A stretch of DNA of 64,000 bases from Catelliglobosispora koreensis DSM 44566 (GTDB lineage Bacteria > Actinomycetota > Actinomycetes > Mycobacteriales > Micromonosporaceae). The stretch is from assembly GCF_000379685.1 (NCBI RefSeq), contig NZ_KB903259.1, positions 1-64,000 on the forward strand, written 5' to 3'. Shown piece after piece: positions 7,074-14,456 of the stretch. The position numbers were made by a program, and so were the translations under genes. Numbering within the stretch: position 1 is the stretch's first letter; every line of letters starts with the position of its first letter. Below the pieces are notes generated by a model. That model was given only the letters and a program-made list of their open reading frames with translations. It searched no databases and was not told where the DNA came from.

Positions 7074-7721
7074 ATGTGTTGGCGGGTAAGGAGTTTGGGC
7101 GTGCTGCTCACGGTCCTCGTCGCGGTCGTGACGGTCGTCGCCTGCGGCGGCGGGCAAGGCGAGCCGGGCGGTGGGCCGGGCGGTGGGCAAGGCGAGCCGG
7201 GCAGTGGGCTGGGCGGTGGGCCGGGCAGTGGGCCGGGGCAGGGCGGCAGCGGCGAGGGGGAGGGGGAGGGGTTTAACGGGACCGATATCGCGTGGATTCA
7301 GCTGATGATCGCGATGAACGAGCAGGTGCTGCCGCTACTCGACCTCACCACGGGCGAGCTCAGGACGCCAGCTATGACGGTCCGTGCGGGGCACGTGGAA
7401 GAGCTCACAAGGCTGAAAGCACTGCGAAAGCAAGCAGGGCTAAGCGAAGTCAACCTGCACGCGGGACACGTCATGCCGGGACTGGTCACCGAGGATGACC
7501 TCAGAGCGAGCGCCACCGACAAAACGAGACTGGTCAGCGAAGTCATCGAGCACTTGGAGCAGCGGATCCTTCTCGCCAAGGGGGTGAGCTCATCTGGTAC
7601 CAGCAAAGGGGTTAAATCTCTTGCCCAAGCGATTGAGCAAGGGAGCATCGATGCGTTAGCATCTTGGAGAGCGCTCTCCATGGAATGGGTTCCATCCGTC
7701 CACCCATCCAAGGAGATCTGA
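7074..7721 (+). CDS. DUF305-like lipoprotein
   Basis: A 215-aa predicted lipoprotein. A lipoprotein signal ends in a VVAC lipobox and is followed by a glycine-rich, GEP-repeated spacer (to about 65). A helical domain with DIAWIQLMIAMNEQVLPL, HAGHVMPGL and two further helices resembles DUF305, although the usual MIPHHEQ motif reads MIAMNEQ, so metal-binding residues may be altered. GGAGGGAAGG precedes the chosen ATG; an upstream in-frame start at 7023 lacks one and would spoil the signal peptide. The last 20 codons contain LacI operator 4 and the promoter of the next gene, whose ATG overlaps this stop codon (TGATG). Confidence 0.65.
   Translation: MCWRVRSLGVLLTVLVAVVTVVACGGGQGEPGGGPGGGQGEPGSGLGGGPGSGPGQGGSGEGEGEGFNGTDIAWIQLMIAMNEQVLPLLDLTTGELRTPAMTVRAGHVEELTRLKALRKQAGLSEVNLHAGHVMPGLVTEDDLRASATDKTRLVSEVIEHLEQRILLAKGVSSSGTSKGVKSLAQAIEQGSIDALASWRALSMEWVPSVHPSKEI
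7633..7680 (+). promoter_or_regulatory. Promoter and LacI-family operator 4, inside the preceding gene
   Basis: TTGAGC (7633-7638), 17 bases and TTAGCA (7656-7661) precede TGGAGAGCGCTCTCCA (7665-7680), the fourth perfect copy of the regulon palindrome. The spacing matches operator 1 relative to its promoter. It controls the DUF1996 gene starting at 7721, although it lies in the 3' end of the DUF305-like reading frame. Confidence 0.7.
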
Positions 7722-9082
7722 TGAAACTCCTGCCGGCCGCAATGACGGCCGTCATCGTCGCGTCTCTGGCGACGATCGCACCAGCGCCAACGGCGGCCCT
7801 CGCGGCCGATGTGCTGCTGTCGCAAGGGCGTCCAGCCACCACGTCAAGCAGTCAGGGGCAAGGGCTGGAGCCCTATCTCGCCTTTGACGGCAACAGCAAC
7901 AGCCGATGGTCAAGTCAGTGGAGCGATCCACAGTGGATCCGGGTCGATCTGGGGGCGGCCGCTCAGGTCAACCAGATCGTGCTGCAGTGGGAGAGCGCTT
8001 ATGCCAAAGCGTTCCAGCTCCAGACGAGCAACGACGGCACCAACTGGACCACCGTTTACAGCACTGCCAACGGCAACGGTGGCACGCAGACAGTCAACGT
8101 GAACTCCAGCGGACGATACGTGCGAATGTATGGCACGCAACGCAACAGCGCCTATGGCTATTCGCTGTGGGAGTTCAAGGTCTACGGTGTCGCGGGCACG
8201 CCTCCCATGGGCGGGCCGGGTTATGTGCTGGCGAATCCGCCGGTGACCGGGGTTGTGCCGTCGACCTACAACCCGCCGCACCGCTATTTCCACGAGTTCC
8301 AGGCCAACTGCAACGTGACGCGCGATCTGCCGGACGACCCGATTGTCTACCCGGGTCTGGCGGGTGCGTCGCACATGCACACGTTCATGGGTAACACGAC
8401 CACTAACGCGGGCAGCACCACGGCGAGTCTCCAAAGTGGAGGGACGAGCTGCATCGTGCCAGGGGACAAGTCGGGTTACTGGATGCCGACGATGTACAAC
8501 GGCAGTCAAGTCGTTTCGCCCATCGGACCGCAGGTGATCTATTACAAGACGGGCGTGAACGACTACACGAGTGTGCGGCCGTGGCCGACCGGGTTGCGGT
8601 TCGTCGTGGGGTCGCCGACGGCGAGCGCGAGCGAATTCCTCGACGCGAGTGTTGAGGGCTGGGAGTGCGGGGAGAGCTTCTTCAACGCGGACTTCCCGGC
8701 GAACTGTCCCGCGGGCAGCCAGCTCAACGTGCGCTATCAGTCCCCGAGCTGCTGGGACGGGCTGTACCTCGACACTCCCGACCACAAGAGTCACATGGCG
8801 TACCCCATCAATGACATCTGCCCGGCGACCCACCCGGTGGCGGTGCCGATGATCGAGTTCAAGATGGCGTTCCCCGTGTCGGGCAACATGTCCCAGGTGA
8901 GGCTGTCCAGCGGGCGGGGCTACTCGTTCCACTACGACTTCTTCAACGTCTGGGAGCCAGCCGTACTCGCGCGGATGGTGGGCCACTGCATCGTCGGCGG
9001 TTTGCAGTGCGACGCGCGGGGGTATGACCAGTCTCACCCTGAGCGCGGAGCAGCGCTTAACGAGCAATACCAGCTGCCATAG
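7721..9082 (+). CDS. Secreted F5/8C (CBM32-like) plus DUF1996 protein
   Basis: A 453-aa exported protein: signal peptide (about 1-29), one F5/8C carbohydrate-binding module (about 30-155) nearly matching those of the large glycoside hydrolase at 464-3832, then a DUF1996 domain (about 165-450) with the typical SHMHTFMG motif and many cysteines. DUF1996 has no established activity; its histidine-rich motif suggests a metal-dependent enzyme, but that is inference. AAGGAG (7710-7715) lies 5 bases before the ATG. Sharing both the binding module and the LacI operator with the GH gene, it is probably a partner in attacking the same polymer. Confidence 0.88.
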   Translation: MKLLPAAMTAVIVASLATIAPAPTAALAADVLLSQGRPATTSSSQGQGLEPYLAFDGNSNSRWSSQWSDPQWIRVDLGAAAQVNQIVLQWESAYAKAFQLQTSNDGTNWTTVYSTANGNGGTQTVNVNSSGRYVRMYGTQRNSAYGYSLWEFKVYGVAGTPPMGGPGYVLANPPVTGVVPSTYNPPHRYFHEFQANCNVTRDLPDDPIVYPGLAGASHMHTFMGNTTTNAGSTTASLQSGGTSCIVPGDKSGYWMPTMYNGSQVVSPIGPQVIYYKTGVNDYTSVRPWPTGLRFVVGSPTASASEFLDASVEGWECGESFFNADFPANCPAGSQLNVRYQSPSCWDGLYLDTPDHKSHMAYPINDICPATHPVAVPMIEFKMAFPVSGNMSQVRLSSGRGYSFHYDFFNVWEPAVLARMVGHCIVGGLQCDARGYDQSHPERGAALNEQYQLP

Positions 9083-9095
9083 CGGCGTGTCAGTA

Positions 9096-9145
9096 GTTGA
9101 CGGTTCAACAACAAGCTGTATAGTGGCAGTTGTTGAACCGTCAAC
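9096..9145. promoter_or_regulatory. Promoter of the YceI gene flanked by two identical operators
   Basis: Two dyads of the form GTTGA-N4-TCAAC (9096-9109 and 9132-9145) are themselves arranged as a 17-bp inverted repeat (9096-9112 with 9129-9145). Between them lies TTGACG (9097-9102), 16 bases, TATAGT (9119-9124). One dyad covers the -35 and the other the transcription start, a layout suited to tight repression. The dyad resembles MarR-family sites; no MarR gene is adjacent. Confidence 0.65.
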
Positions 9146-9162
9146 CATTTGGAGTTTGAGCC

Positions 9163-9729
9163 ATGACCACCACCGCAACGCAGCCGTCACTAGCAGAGCT
9201 CACCGGCGAGTACGCGCTGGACCCATCTCACTCGCGCCTCGGCTTCGTCGCCCGGCACGCGATGGTGACCAAGGTCCGCGGCGCCTTCAATGACTACGAG
9301 GGACACGGCGTCCTCGACGGCTCGGACGTAGCGAAGTCGCGCGTCGAGGTCACGATTCAGGCCGCCAGCATCGACACCCGTAACGAGCAGCGCGACGGCC
9401 ACCTGCGCAGCAACGACTTCCTCGCGATGGAAGAGTTCCCGACGATCACCTTCACGTCGACCAAGGCCGAGCAGGCTTCGGACAACGTGTTCGAGCTGAC
9501 CGGTGACCTGACCATCCGTGGCGTCACCCGGTCGATCACCGTTCCGTTCGAGTTCCAGGGTTCGGCTACCGACCCGTTCGGCAACCAGCGCATCGGCTTT
9601 GAAGGCTCGGCTGAGATCAGCCGCAAGGACTTTGGCATCACCTGGAACGCGGCCCTCGAGACCGGTGGCGTTCTGGTCAGCGACAAGATCGTGCTGGAGT
9701 TCGAAATTTCCGCCATTAAGAAGGCCTAA
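9163..9729 (+). CDS. YceI-family lipocalin-like protein
   Basis: A 188-aa YceI-family protein that starts the fold with YALDPSHSRLGFVARHAMVTKVRGAFNDYEG and continues with SIDTRNEQRDGHLRSNDFLAMEEFPTITF segments typical of the family. YceI proteins form a lipocalin-like barrel that binds isoprenoid-type amphiphiles; members are linked to stress and acid or base tolerance. Its length is normal, and it lacks a signal peptide, so it is probably cytoplasmic here. It is a monocistronic unit with its own twin-operator promoter and a strong terminator. The ligand is not deducible. Confidence 0.93.
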   Translation: MTTTATQPSLAELTGEYALDPSHSRLGFVARHAMVTKVRGAFNDYEGHGVLDGSDVAKSRVEVTIQAASIDTRNEQRDGHLRSNDFLAMEEFPTITFTSTKAEQASDNVFELTGDLTIRGVTRSITVPFEFQGSATDPFGNQRIGFEGSAEISRKDFGITWNAALETGGVLVSDKIVLEFEISAIKKA

Positions 9730-9745
9730 GACCTCCCCTCGCTGT

Positions 9746-9776
9746 CATCGCCCGCCGAAGTATTCGGCGGGCGATG
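9746..9776 (+). terminator. Intrinsic terminator after the YceI gene
   Basis: A perfect 14-bp stem (9746-9759 with 9763-9776) and a 3-base loop are followed by GCGTTCTTG. It lies 17 bases after the stop codon. Confidence 0.8.
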
Positions 9777-9810
9777 GCGTTCTTGTGGGCAAGGCTGCAA
9801 GGATCTCCCG

Positions 9811-11046
9811 GTGCCACTGACTCGCCGTGCGCTCCTGGCTTTGCCCGCTGTCCTATCGGGATGCGGGGGCAGTCCGCCCTCGGCGACGTGGAATGACGCT
9901 CATGGCTCGCCGTCCGCCGAGCCGTCATTAGGCGCGAGTGAGATTCCCAGCGCCAGCCCGAGTGCGAGCCGTGCGCCGTCCGCGGTGAAGCTTGCCATGG
10001 ACAAGGGCTTAGGGATCAAACCTCATCCCTGGTACGCCGGAGCCGTCGTCCTCGCGATGGTCAACGGCAAGGTGACGGTCCATGAGACGGCCGGTGACGC
10101 GTTGCGGTTCAAGGCCGGCCCGGTCGAACTCCCCGCAGGGCAACGGATCGCGATGCGCCCCGACACGATCTTCGATCAGGCCTCGGTGACGAAGGTCTAC
10201 ACCGCCGTCCTTGTGTTGCAGCTCGTCGACGAAGGCAAAGTGGCGCTCGACGCAACGGTCAAGTCCTATCTGGACGAATTCCCGCACGGCACCGTCACGG
10301 TGCAGATGCTGCTCGCGCACACGAGCGGGCTTCCCGTGGGCGCACCGTCTCGCACCTGGTCAGCGGTCATGACCTGTCCGCTGGTCAGCGGTGCCACTCC
10401 GGGCACGGTCTTCCGGTACTCCAGTGTGGGTCTCATGGTCCTGGGCAAGCTGGTGGAAAAGCTGACGGGACAGACCCTCGATCAGGCCGTCAAGAGCCGG
10501 ATCACGGGACCGCTTGGCTTGAAGGACACGGGCTTTCATCCGCTCAAGTGGGCGCCGAAGGAACGCATCGCGGCCACGGACGCGAGATCTGGCCGCGGTC
10601 TGCTGCACGGTGTCGTGCACGACGACGTGTGTAACTCGCTCGGTGGCGTAGCCGGGCACGCCGGCCTGTTCAGCAGCGCGATGGATCTAGCTGTGTTCGG
10701 GCAGGCGCTCCTGAACGGTGGCCAGTACCAAGGCACGCGGCTGCTGTCGGCGTCCATAGTGGACAAGATGGTGACCAACGTGAACCCGGGTCTGCCGTCG
10801 ATTGACGCGGAGCGGCCGTACCGCACGTCTGAGCACGGGCTCGGTGTCGTGCTCAATCAGCCGTGGCTCATGGGCAAGCTCAGTGCGCCGGACACGTTTG
10901 GGCACACGGGTTTCGCGGGCACGAGTCTCGTGGTCTCCCGCAAGCGCAAGACCGTGCTAGTCGTGCTCACGAACCGGGCGCACCCGAACTGGAGCTGGGC
11001 CAACCCCGACCCGATCCGGCTCGAAGTCGCCAACCTCATGCCTTGA
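9811..11046 (+). CDS. Beta-lactamase-family serine hydrolase, lipoprotein
   Basis: A 411-aa class C-like serine hydrolase (penicillin-binding protein/esterase group). The N-terminus, with TRR before a hydrophobic stretch and a lipobox LSGC (Cys18), indicates export and lipid attachment, possibly through Tat. The catalytic SxxK is S125-V-T-K128, a tyrosine motif follows in YSSVG, and the third motif is HTG in GHTGFAG. Family members act as D-alanyl-D-alanine peptidases, esterases or true beta-lactamases; the sequence does not tell which. GTG start, about 35 bases after the YceI terminator. Confidence 0.88.
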   Translation: MPLTRRALLALPAVLSGCGGSPPSATWNDAHGSPSAEPSLGASEIPSASPSASRAPSAVKLAMDKGLGIKPHPWYAGAVVLAMVNGKVTVHETAGDALRFKAGPVELPAGQRIAMRPDTIFDQASVTKVYTAVLVLQLVDEGKVALDATVKSYLDEFPHGTVTVQMLLAHTSGLPVGAPSRTWSAVMTCPLVSGATPGTVFRYSSVGLMVLGKLVEKLTGQTLDQAVKSRITGPLGLKDTGFHPLKWAPKERIAATDARSGRGLLHGVVHDDVCNSLGGVAGHAGLFSSAMDLAVFGQALLNGGQYQGTRLLSASIVDKMVTNVNPGLPSIDAERPYRTSEHGLGVVLNQPWLMGKLSAPDTFGHTGFAGTSLVVSRKRKTVLVVLTNRAHPNWSWANPDPIRLEVANLMP

Positions 11047-11054
11047 GTTAGCCT

Positions 11055-11090
11055 CATGCCTTGACAGGCATATAACTAGCAGGGCATATT
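11055..11090 (+). promoter_or_regulatory. Promoter of the arsR-type gene, apparently leaderless
   Basis: TTGACA (11061-11066) and, 17-18 bases on, GCATATT (11084-11090) end only 6 bases before the GTG, so transcription and translation probably start together. The -35 lies inside the dyad ATGCC-TTGACAG-GCAT, a possible ArsR site. Confidence 0.55.
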
Positions 11091-11096
11091 AGCTGG

Positions 11097-11399
11097 GTGG
11101 ATGCATTTACGGTGCTCGCTGAGCCATCAAGGCGGCAGATCTTGCACCATCTGCGCCGTCGCGAACGCAGCGTCAGCGATCTCGTGAACGCGCTGTCGAT
11201 GACGCAGCCCGCGGTCTCCAAGCACCTCAAGGTGTTGCGCGAGGCCGGTTTCGTGTCCGTGCGGATGGCGGCGCAGCAGCGGATCTACCGGATCGAGCCG
11301 GAGCCGTTTCAGGCCATCGAAAAATGGTTAGCACCCTATCGGCGGCTCTGGACGGAAAGCCTTGACGCGCTTGAGCGCCACCTCGACGAGATGAAGTGA
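11097..11399 (+). CDS. ArsR-family winged-helix regulator
   Basis: A 100-aa ArsR/SmtB-type repressor consisting almost only of the winged helix (LAEPSRRQILHHLRRRERSV, then MTQPAVSKHLKVLREAGFV). There are no cysteine or histidine clusters for metal sensing, which fits the subgroup that is co-transcribed with SRPBCC proteins. Its stop overlaps the next reading frame (GTGA), a translationally coupled pair. The GTG start lacks a Shine-Dalgarno, consistent with a leaderless message. Confidence 0.92.
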   Translation: MDAFTVLAEPSRRQILHHLRRRERSVSDLVNALSMTQPAVSKHLKVLREAGFVSVRMAAQQRIYRIEPEPFQAIEKWLAPYRRLWTESLDALERHLDEMK

Positions 11400-11404
11400 T
11401 CATC

Positions 11405-11905
11405 ATGACTGTCAGTGCACGGGCGACGGGTGAAGACTGGACGCTCACGTTCATGCGCGATCTCAAGCACCCGCCCGAAAAAGTCTGGGAGGCGCTGACC
11501 GATCCCGCTCAGGTGAGCAAGTGGGCTCCGTTCATCACGACCGGCGATCTTTCGGTGCCGGGCGAAGCGACGCTCGTGATGGTCGATGGCGACACACAGG
11601 AGCCGTCAAAAGCCATCGTTCGCGTCGCCGACAAGCCGTCGTTGCTGATCTACGCGTGGGGTGACGACCTGCTTCGATGGGAATTAACACCCATCCCAGG
11701 TGGTACCAGGCTGAGCCTGCACCACACAATGGGCGACCGGGACTGGCTGTCCAAGACGGCCGCTGGCTGGCACCTGTGCGTTGACGTGATGGAACAAATC
11801 CTGGCGGGCGAGAGCCCGGAACCGGTCCGGGGACAGGATGCCATGAAGCACGGCTGGCAAGAGCTAAATGACCGATACGCCGAACAGCTCCAAGACATAG
11901 GGTGA
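11405..11905 (+). CDS. SRPBCC (AHSA1-like) protein
   Basis: A 166-aa START-like protein with the family opening (FMRDLKHPPEKVWEALTDPAQVSKWAP) and C-terminal helix (WHLCVDVMEQILAG). AHSA1-like proteins next to ArsR-type regulators are a recurrent pair; they have a hydrophobic ligand pocket and no proven enzymatic role. A GTG at 11396, overlapping the arsR stop, is an alternative start; ATG 11405 gives the better family N-terminus. Confidence 0.88.
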   Translation: MTVSARATGEDWTLTFMRDLKHPPEKVWEALTDPAQVSKWAPFITTGDLSVPGEATLVMVDGDTQEPSKAIVRVADKPSLLIYAWGDDLLRWELTPIPGGTRLSLHHTMGDRDWLSKTAAGWHLCVDVMEQILAGESPEPVRGQDAMKHGWQELNDRYAEQLQDIG

Positions 11906-11956
11906 TCCGCATCCGCTCGCTCCAGTTATCAACTCTCCAGCACAGAGGTTGTGGCG

Positions 11957-13246
11957 ATGCATGCTGTTGCGGCGGAACGGATCGTGGTGCCCTTCAAGGG
12001 TGAAGGCGCTGGCGTCGATGAGCTTTCGTGGGGCCAGACCGAAAACTGGTCGGCCATCGTGGCACAGAAGACCTGGATCCCTTTAGGTGGCGTAAAACCG
12101 CTGCCTCCCACCACGACGATCGAAGAGATCGCTGACGAGCTGGCCTACCTGATGGGCCGCTATCAGCCGATGCGAACGAAACTGCGTTTCGCGCCAGACG
12201 GGCACCCGAGGCAAGAAGTGTTCGAGTCAGGCGAGATCGTGCTGTCCATTGTGGACGCTGGCTCCAGCGATCCGTTGACGGTGGCGGAGGCGATCTGCGA
12301 CGGGTGGCGCGACGACACGCTTGATTTCGCTAGCGAGTGGCCGGTGCGGATGGCCTTGGTGCGCAAGGACGGCGTGCTCACGCACATGTCCGTGCTGATG
12401 AGCCACTTCGTGACCGACGCCGCCGGGGCACTGGTCATGATGTCGGAAGTGGCGCAGCGGGTCAGTGCACCGGTCGCCGGAATGCAGCCACTAGAGCAGG
12501 CACGCTGGCAGCAGTCGCCAGCCGGACAGCGGCAAAACGAATCGTCGCTGCGGCACTGGGACAACATCCTGCGAACCGTTTCCCCGCACCGGTTTCCGCC
12601 GGTCTCGTCGCCAGCGGAGCCCCGTTACTGGCACGGGGAGTTCAGCTCACCGAAGTTGCTCAAAGCGGTGCTGGATATCGCGGACCGTCGCGGGACGGAA
12701 ACGTCCACGGTGCTGTTCGCCTTGTACGCCGTCGCGCTCAACCAGATCACCGGCATCAGCCCGGTCGTGATCCGTCCCATGGTGAGCAACCGGTTCCGGC
12801 CCGGGATGTCCAACGTCGTGTGCACACTCGCTCAGGCGGGCTTGTGCTCATTCGACATCGGCGGACTGTCGTTCCCGGACGCTCTCACAGTGGTGCAACG
12901 GTCTGTCATGGCGGCCTACAAGCACGCCTACTTCAACCATCACGACATGGTGGCGTTTCGTGAGCGGATCGCCCTCGAACGCGGACAGGAGATCAACATC
13001 GCGTGCTATTTCAACGACCGCCGGTCCTCGTCTAGAGGTTCATCCTTCGTTAGTGACGCCCCAGCGACGTTCCGCTGGGTCGCCTCGCAGGACGCTCCCT
13101 CGTTTGAGCCGCTGTTCCTGCATATCGATGACGTTCCCGGCACGGCGCAGATCACGCTCTACCTGGACAGCCATTACTTCTCCCCGGCTGACGGCGAACG
13201 CCTCGTACGCCTGATGGAAGAAGGTGGCGCTGAGCACTCGGGTTGA
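11957..13246 (+). CDS. Stand-alone condensation-domain-like protein
   Basis: A 429-aa protein with the fold signs of an NRPS condensation or acyltransferase domain: N-terminal half with IEEIADELAYLMGRYQPMRTKL, the core motif as SHFVTDAAG, and a C-terminal half with STVLFALYAVALNQITG and VVIRPMVSNRFRPGM. The consensus HHxxxDG is degenerate: the first His is Ser and the Gly is Ala, while the second His (about 150) and the Asp (about 154) remain. There are no adenylation or carrier domains nearby, so it may be a free acyltransferase or a non-catalytic relative. AGAGG (11944-11948) supports ATG 11957 over GTG 11951. Confidence 0.7.
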   Translation: MHAVAAERIVVPFKGEGAGVDELSWGQTENWSAIVAQKTWIPLGGVKPLPPTTTIEEIADELAYLMGRYQPMRTKLRFAPDGHPRQEVFESGEIVLSIVDAGSSDPLTVAEAICDGWRDDTLDFASEWPVRMALVRKDGVLTHMSVLMSHFVTDAAGALVMMSEVAQRVSAPVAGMQPLEQARWQQSPAGQRQNESSLRHWDNILRTVSPHRFPPVSSPAEPRYWHGEFSSPKLLKAVLDIADRRGTETSTVLFALYAVALNQITGISPVVIRPMVSNRFRPGMSNVVCTLAQAGLCSFDIGGLSFPDALTVVQRSVMAAYKHAYFNHHDMVAFRERIALERGQEINIACYFNDRRSSSRGSSFVSDAPATFRWVASQDAPSFEPLFLHIDDVPGTAQITLYLDSHYFSPADGERLVRLMEEGGAEHSG

Positions 13247-13280
13247 GACCGGGAGTGCCCGGTATGTCATCCTCGAAGAC

Positions 13281-14417
13281 GTGACTTATCCCGCCTTGAC
13301 GCTCGGCCGGCACGTGGTCGACCCGCCTGTGGTGCTCGCACCGATGGCGGGCATCACGAATGTCGCGTTTCGGCAGCTTTGCCGGGAGCAAGGGGCGGGA
13401 ATCTACGTCTGCGAGATGATCACGACGGTTGCCCTTCACCATCGCAACCCCAAAACCGACAAGATGATCGAATTTGGGCCGGATGAGCATCCCCGCAGCA
13501 TGCAGCTGTACGGGGTGGACCCCGATATCACGGCCAAAGCGGTCCGCCGGGTGGTCGACGAGAATCTCGCTGACCACATCGACCTGAACTTCGGGTGCAG
13601 CGTCCGCAAGATCACCAGCAAGGGTGGCGGGTCGGCGATTCCCTGGAAGCGAAAGCTCTTCGGTTCGATCGTGAAAGCGGCCGTGGACAACGCGGCCCCG
13701 GCGGGAATCCCGGTCACGATCAAGATGCGCAAGGGCATCGACGACGACCACCTGACCTATGTGGAGGCCGGGCTCATCGCCCAGGACGCTGGCGTGGCCT
13801 GGGTCGCCCTGCACGCCCGCACGGCCGCTCAGCGTTATTCCGGCGAGGCCGACTGGGAGTCGATCGCGGTTTTGAAGGACGCGCTCGACGTTCCGGTGCT
13901 CGGTAACGGTGACATCTGGGAAGCCGAAGACGCGCTGCGCATGGTGAATCAGACCGGATGCGACGGCGTTGTCGTCGGCCGTGGCTGTCTGGGCCGGCCG
14001 TGGCTGTTCGCCGACCTGGCCGCTGCTTTCGCCGGCCGGCCGGAACGGGCCATGCCCAGCCTCGGCGAGGTCGCCCACGTGATGCGCCGCCACGCCGAAC
14101 TGCTCGTGCAGTGGTGGGGCGCCGGTCTTGAGCGCGAAGCCGTTAGCGACTTCCGCAAACACGTCGCCTGGTATCTCAAGGGATTCCCCGTCGGCTCCGA
14201 ACTACGCCGCTCGATGGCGATGTCATCGTCGCTGATGGAGCTCGACGATCTGCTCGGCAAACTCGACTTCAGCGCGCCCTTCCCGGCAGACATCCTTGGT
14301 CAGCCTCGCGGGCGTACCAACGCCCCGGCGAAGGTCGTGCTGCCGCACGGCTGGCTGTCCGATCGCGACGATCTGACCGTTCCGCAAGACGCCGAGCACG
14401 ACGACTCGGGCGGCTAG
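13281..14417 (+). CDS. dusB: tRNA-dihydrouridine synthase
   Basis: An FMN-dependent Dus enzyme that reduces uridines in the tRNA D-loop with NADPH. The protein has the N-terminal VVLAPMAGITNVAFRQLC, the catalytic cysteine in NFGCSVRKITSKGGGSA, the FMN/phosphate site HARTAAQRYSGEADW and GNGDIW with VVVGRGCLGRPW, then the helical C-terminal domain. It fits the DusB class of actinobacteria. GTG 13281 gives 378 aa with the usual N-terminus; a longer frame from GTG 13224, overlapping the preceding gene, is possible. Confidence 0.92.
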   Translation: MTYPALTLGRHVVDPPVVLAPMAGITNVAFRQLCREQGAGIYVCEMITTVALHHRNPKTDKMIEFGPDEHPRSMQLYGVDPDITAKAVRRVVDENLADHIDLNFGCSVRKITSKGGGSAIPWKRKLFGSIVKAAVDNAAPAGIPVTIKMRKGIDDDHLTYVEAGLIAQDAGVAWVALHARTAAQRYSGEADWESIAVLKDALDVPVLGNGDIWEAEDALRMVNQTGCDGVVVGRGCLGRPWLFADLAAAFAGRPERAMPSLGEVAHVMRRHAELLVQWWGAGLEREAVSDFRKHVAWYLKGFPVGSELRRSMAMSSSLMELDDLLGKLDFSAPFPADILGQPRGRTNAPAKVVLPHGWLSDRDDLTVPQDAEHDDSGG

Positions 14418-14456
14418 GTATCATCACCGCGCACTCATGACGAGGGGGAGCGCTGA

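Noticed and set aside
6416-7111. Overlapping frames in the gap before the DUF305-like gene
   Set aside because: Arginine/proline-rich, inconsistent across strands, no ribosome sites; treated as non-coding.
7910-9190. A 426-codon minus-strand frame across the DUF1996 gene
   Set aside because: It covers a recognised secreted protein and the YceI promoter; arginine/histidine-rich shadow with no domain.
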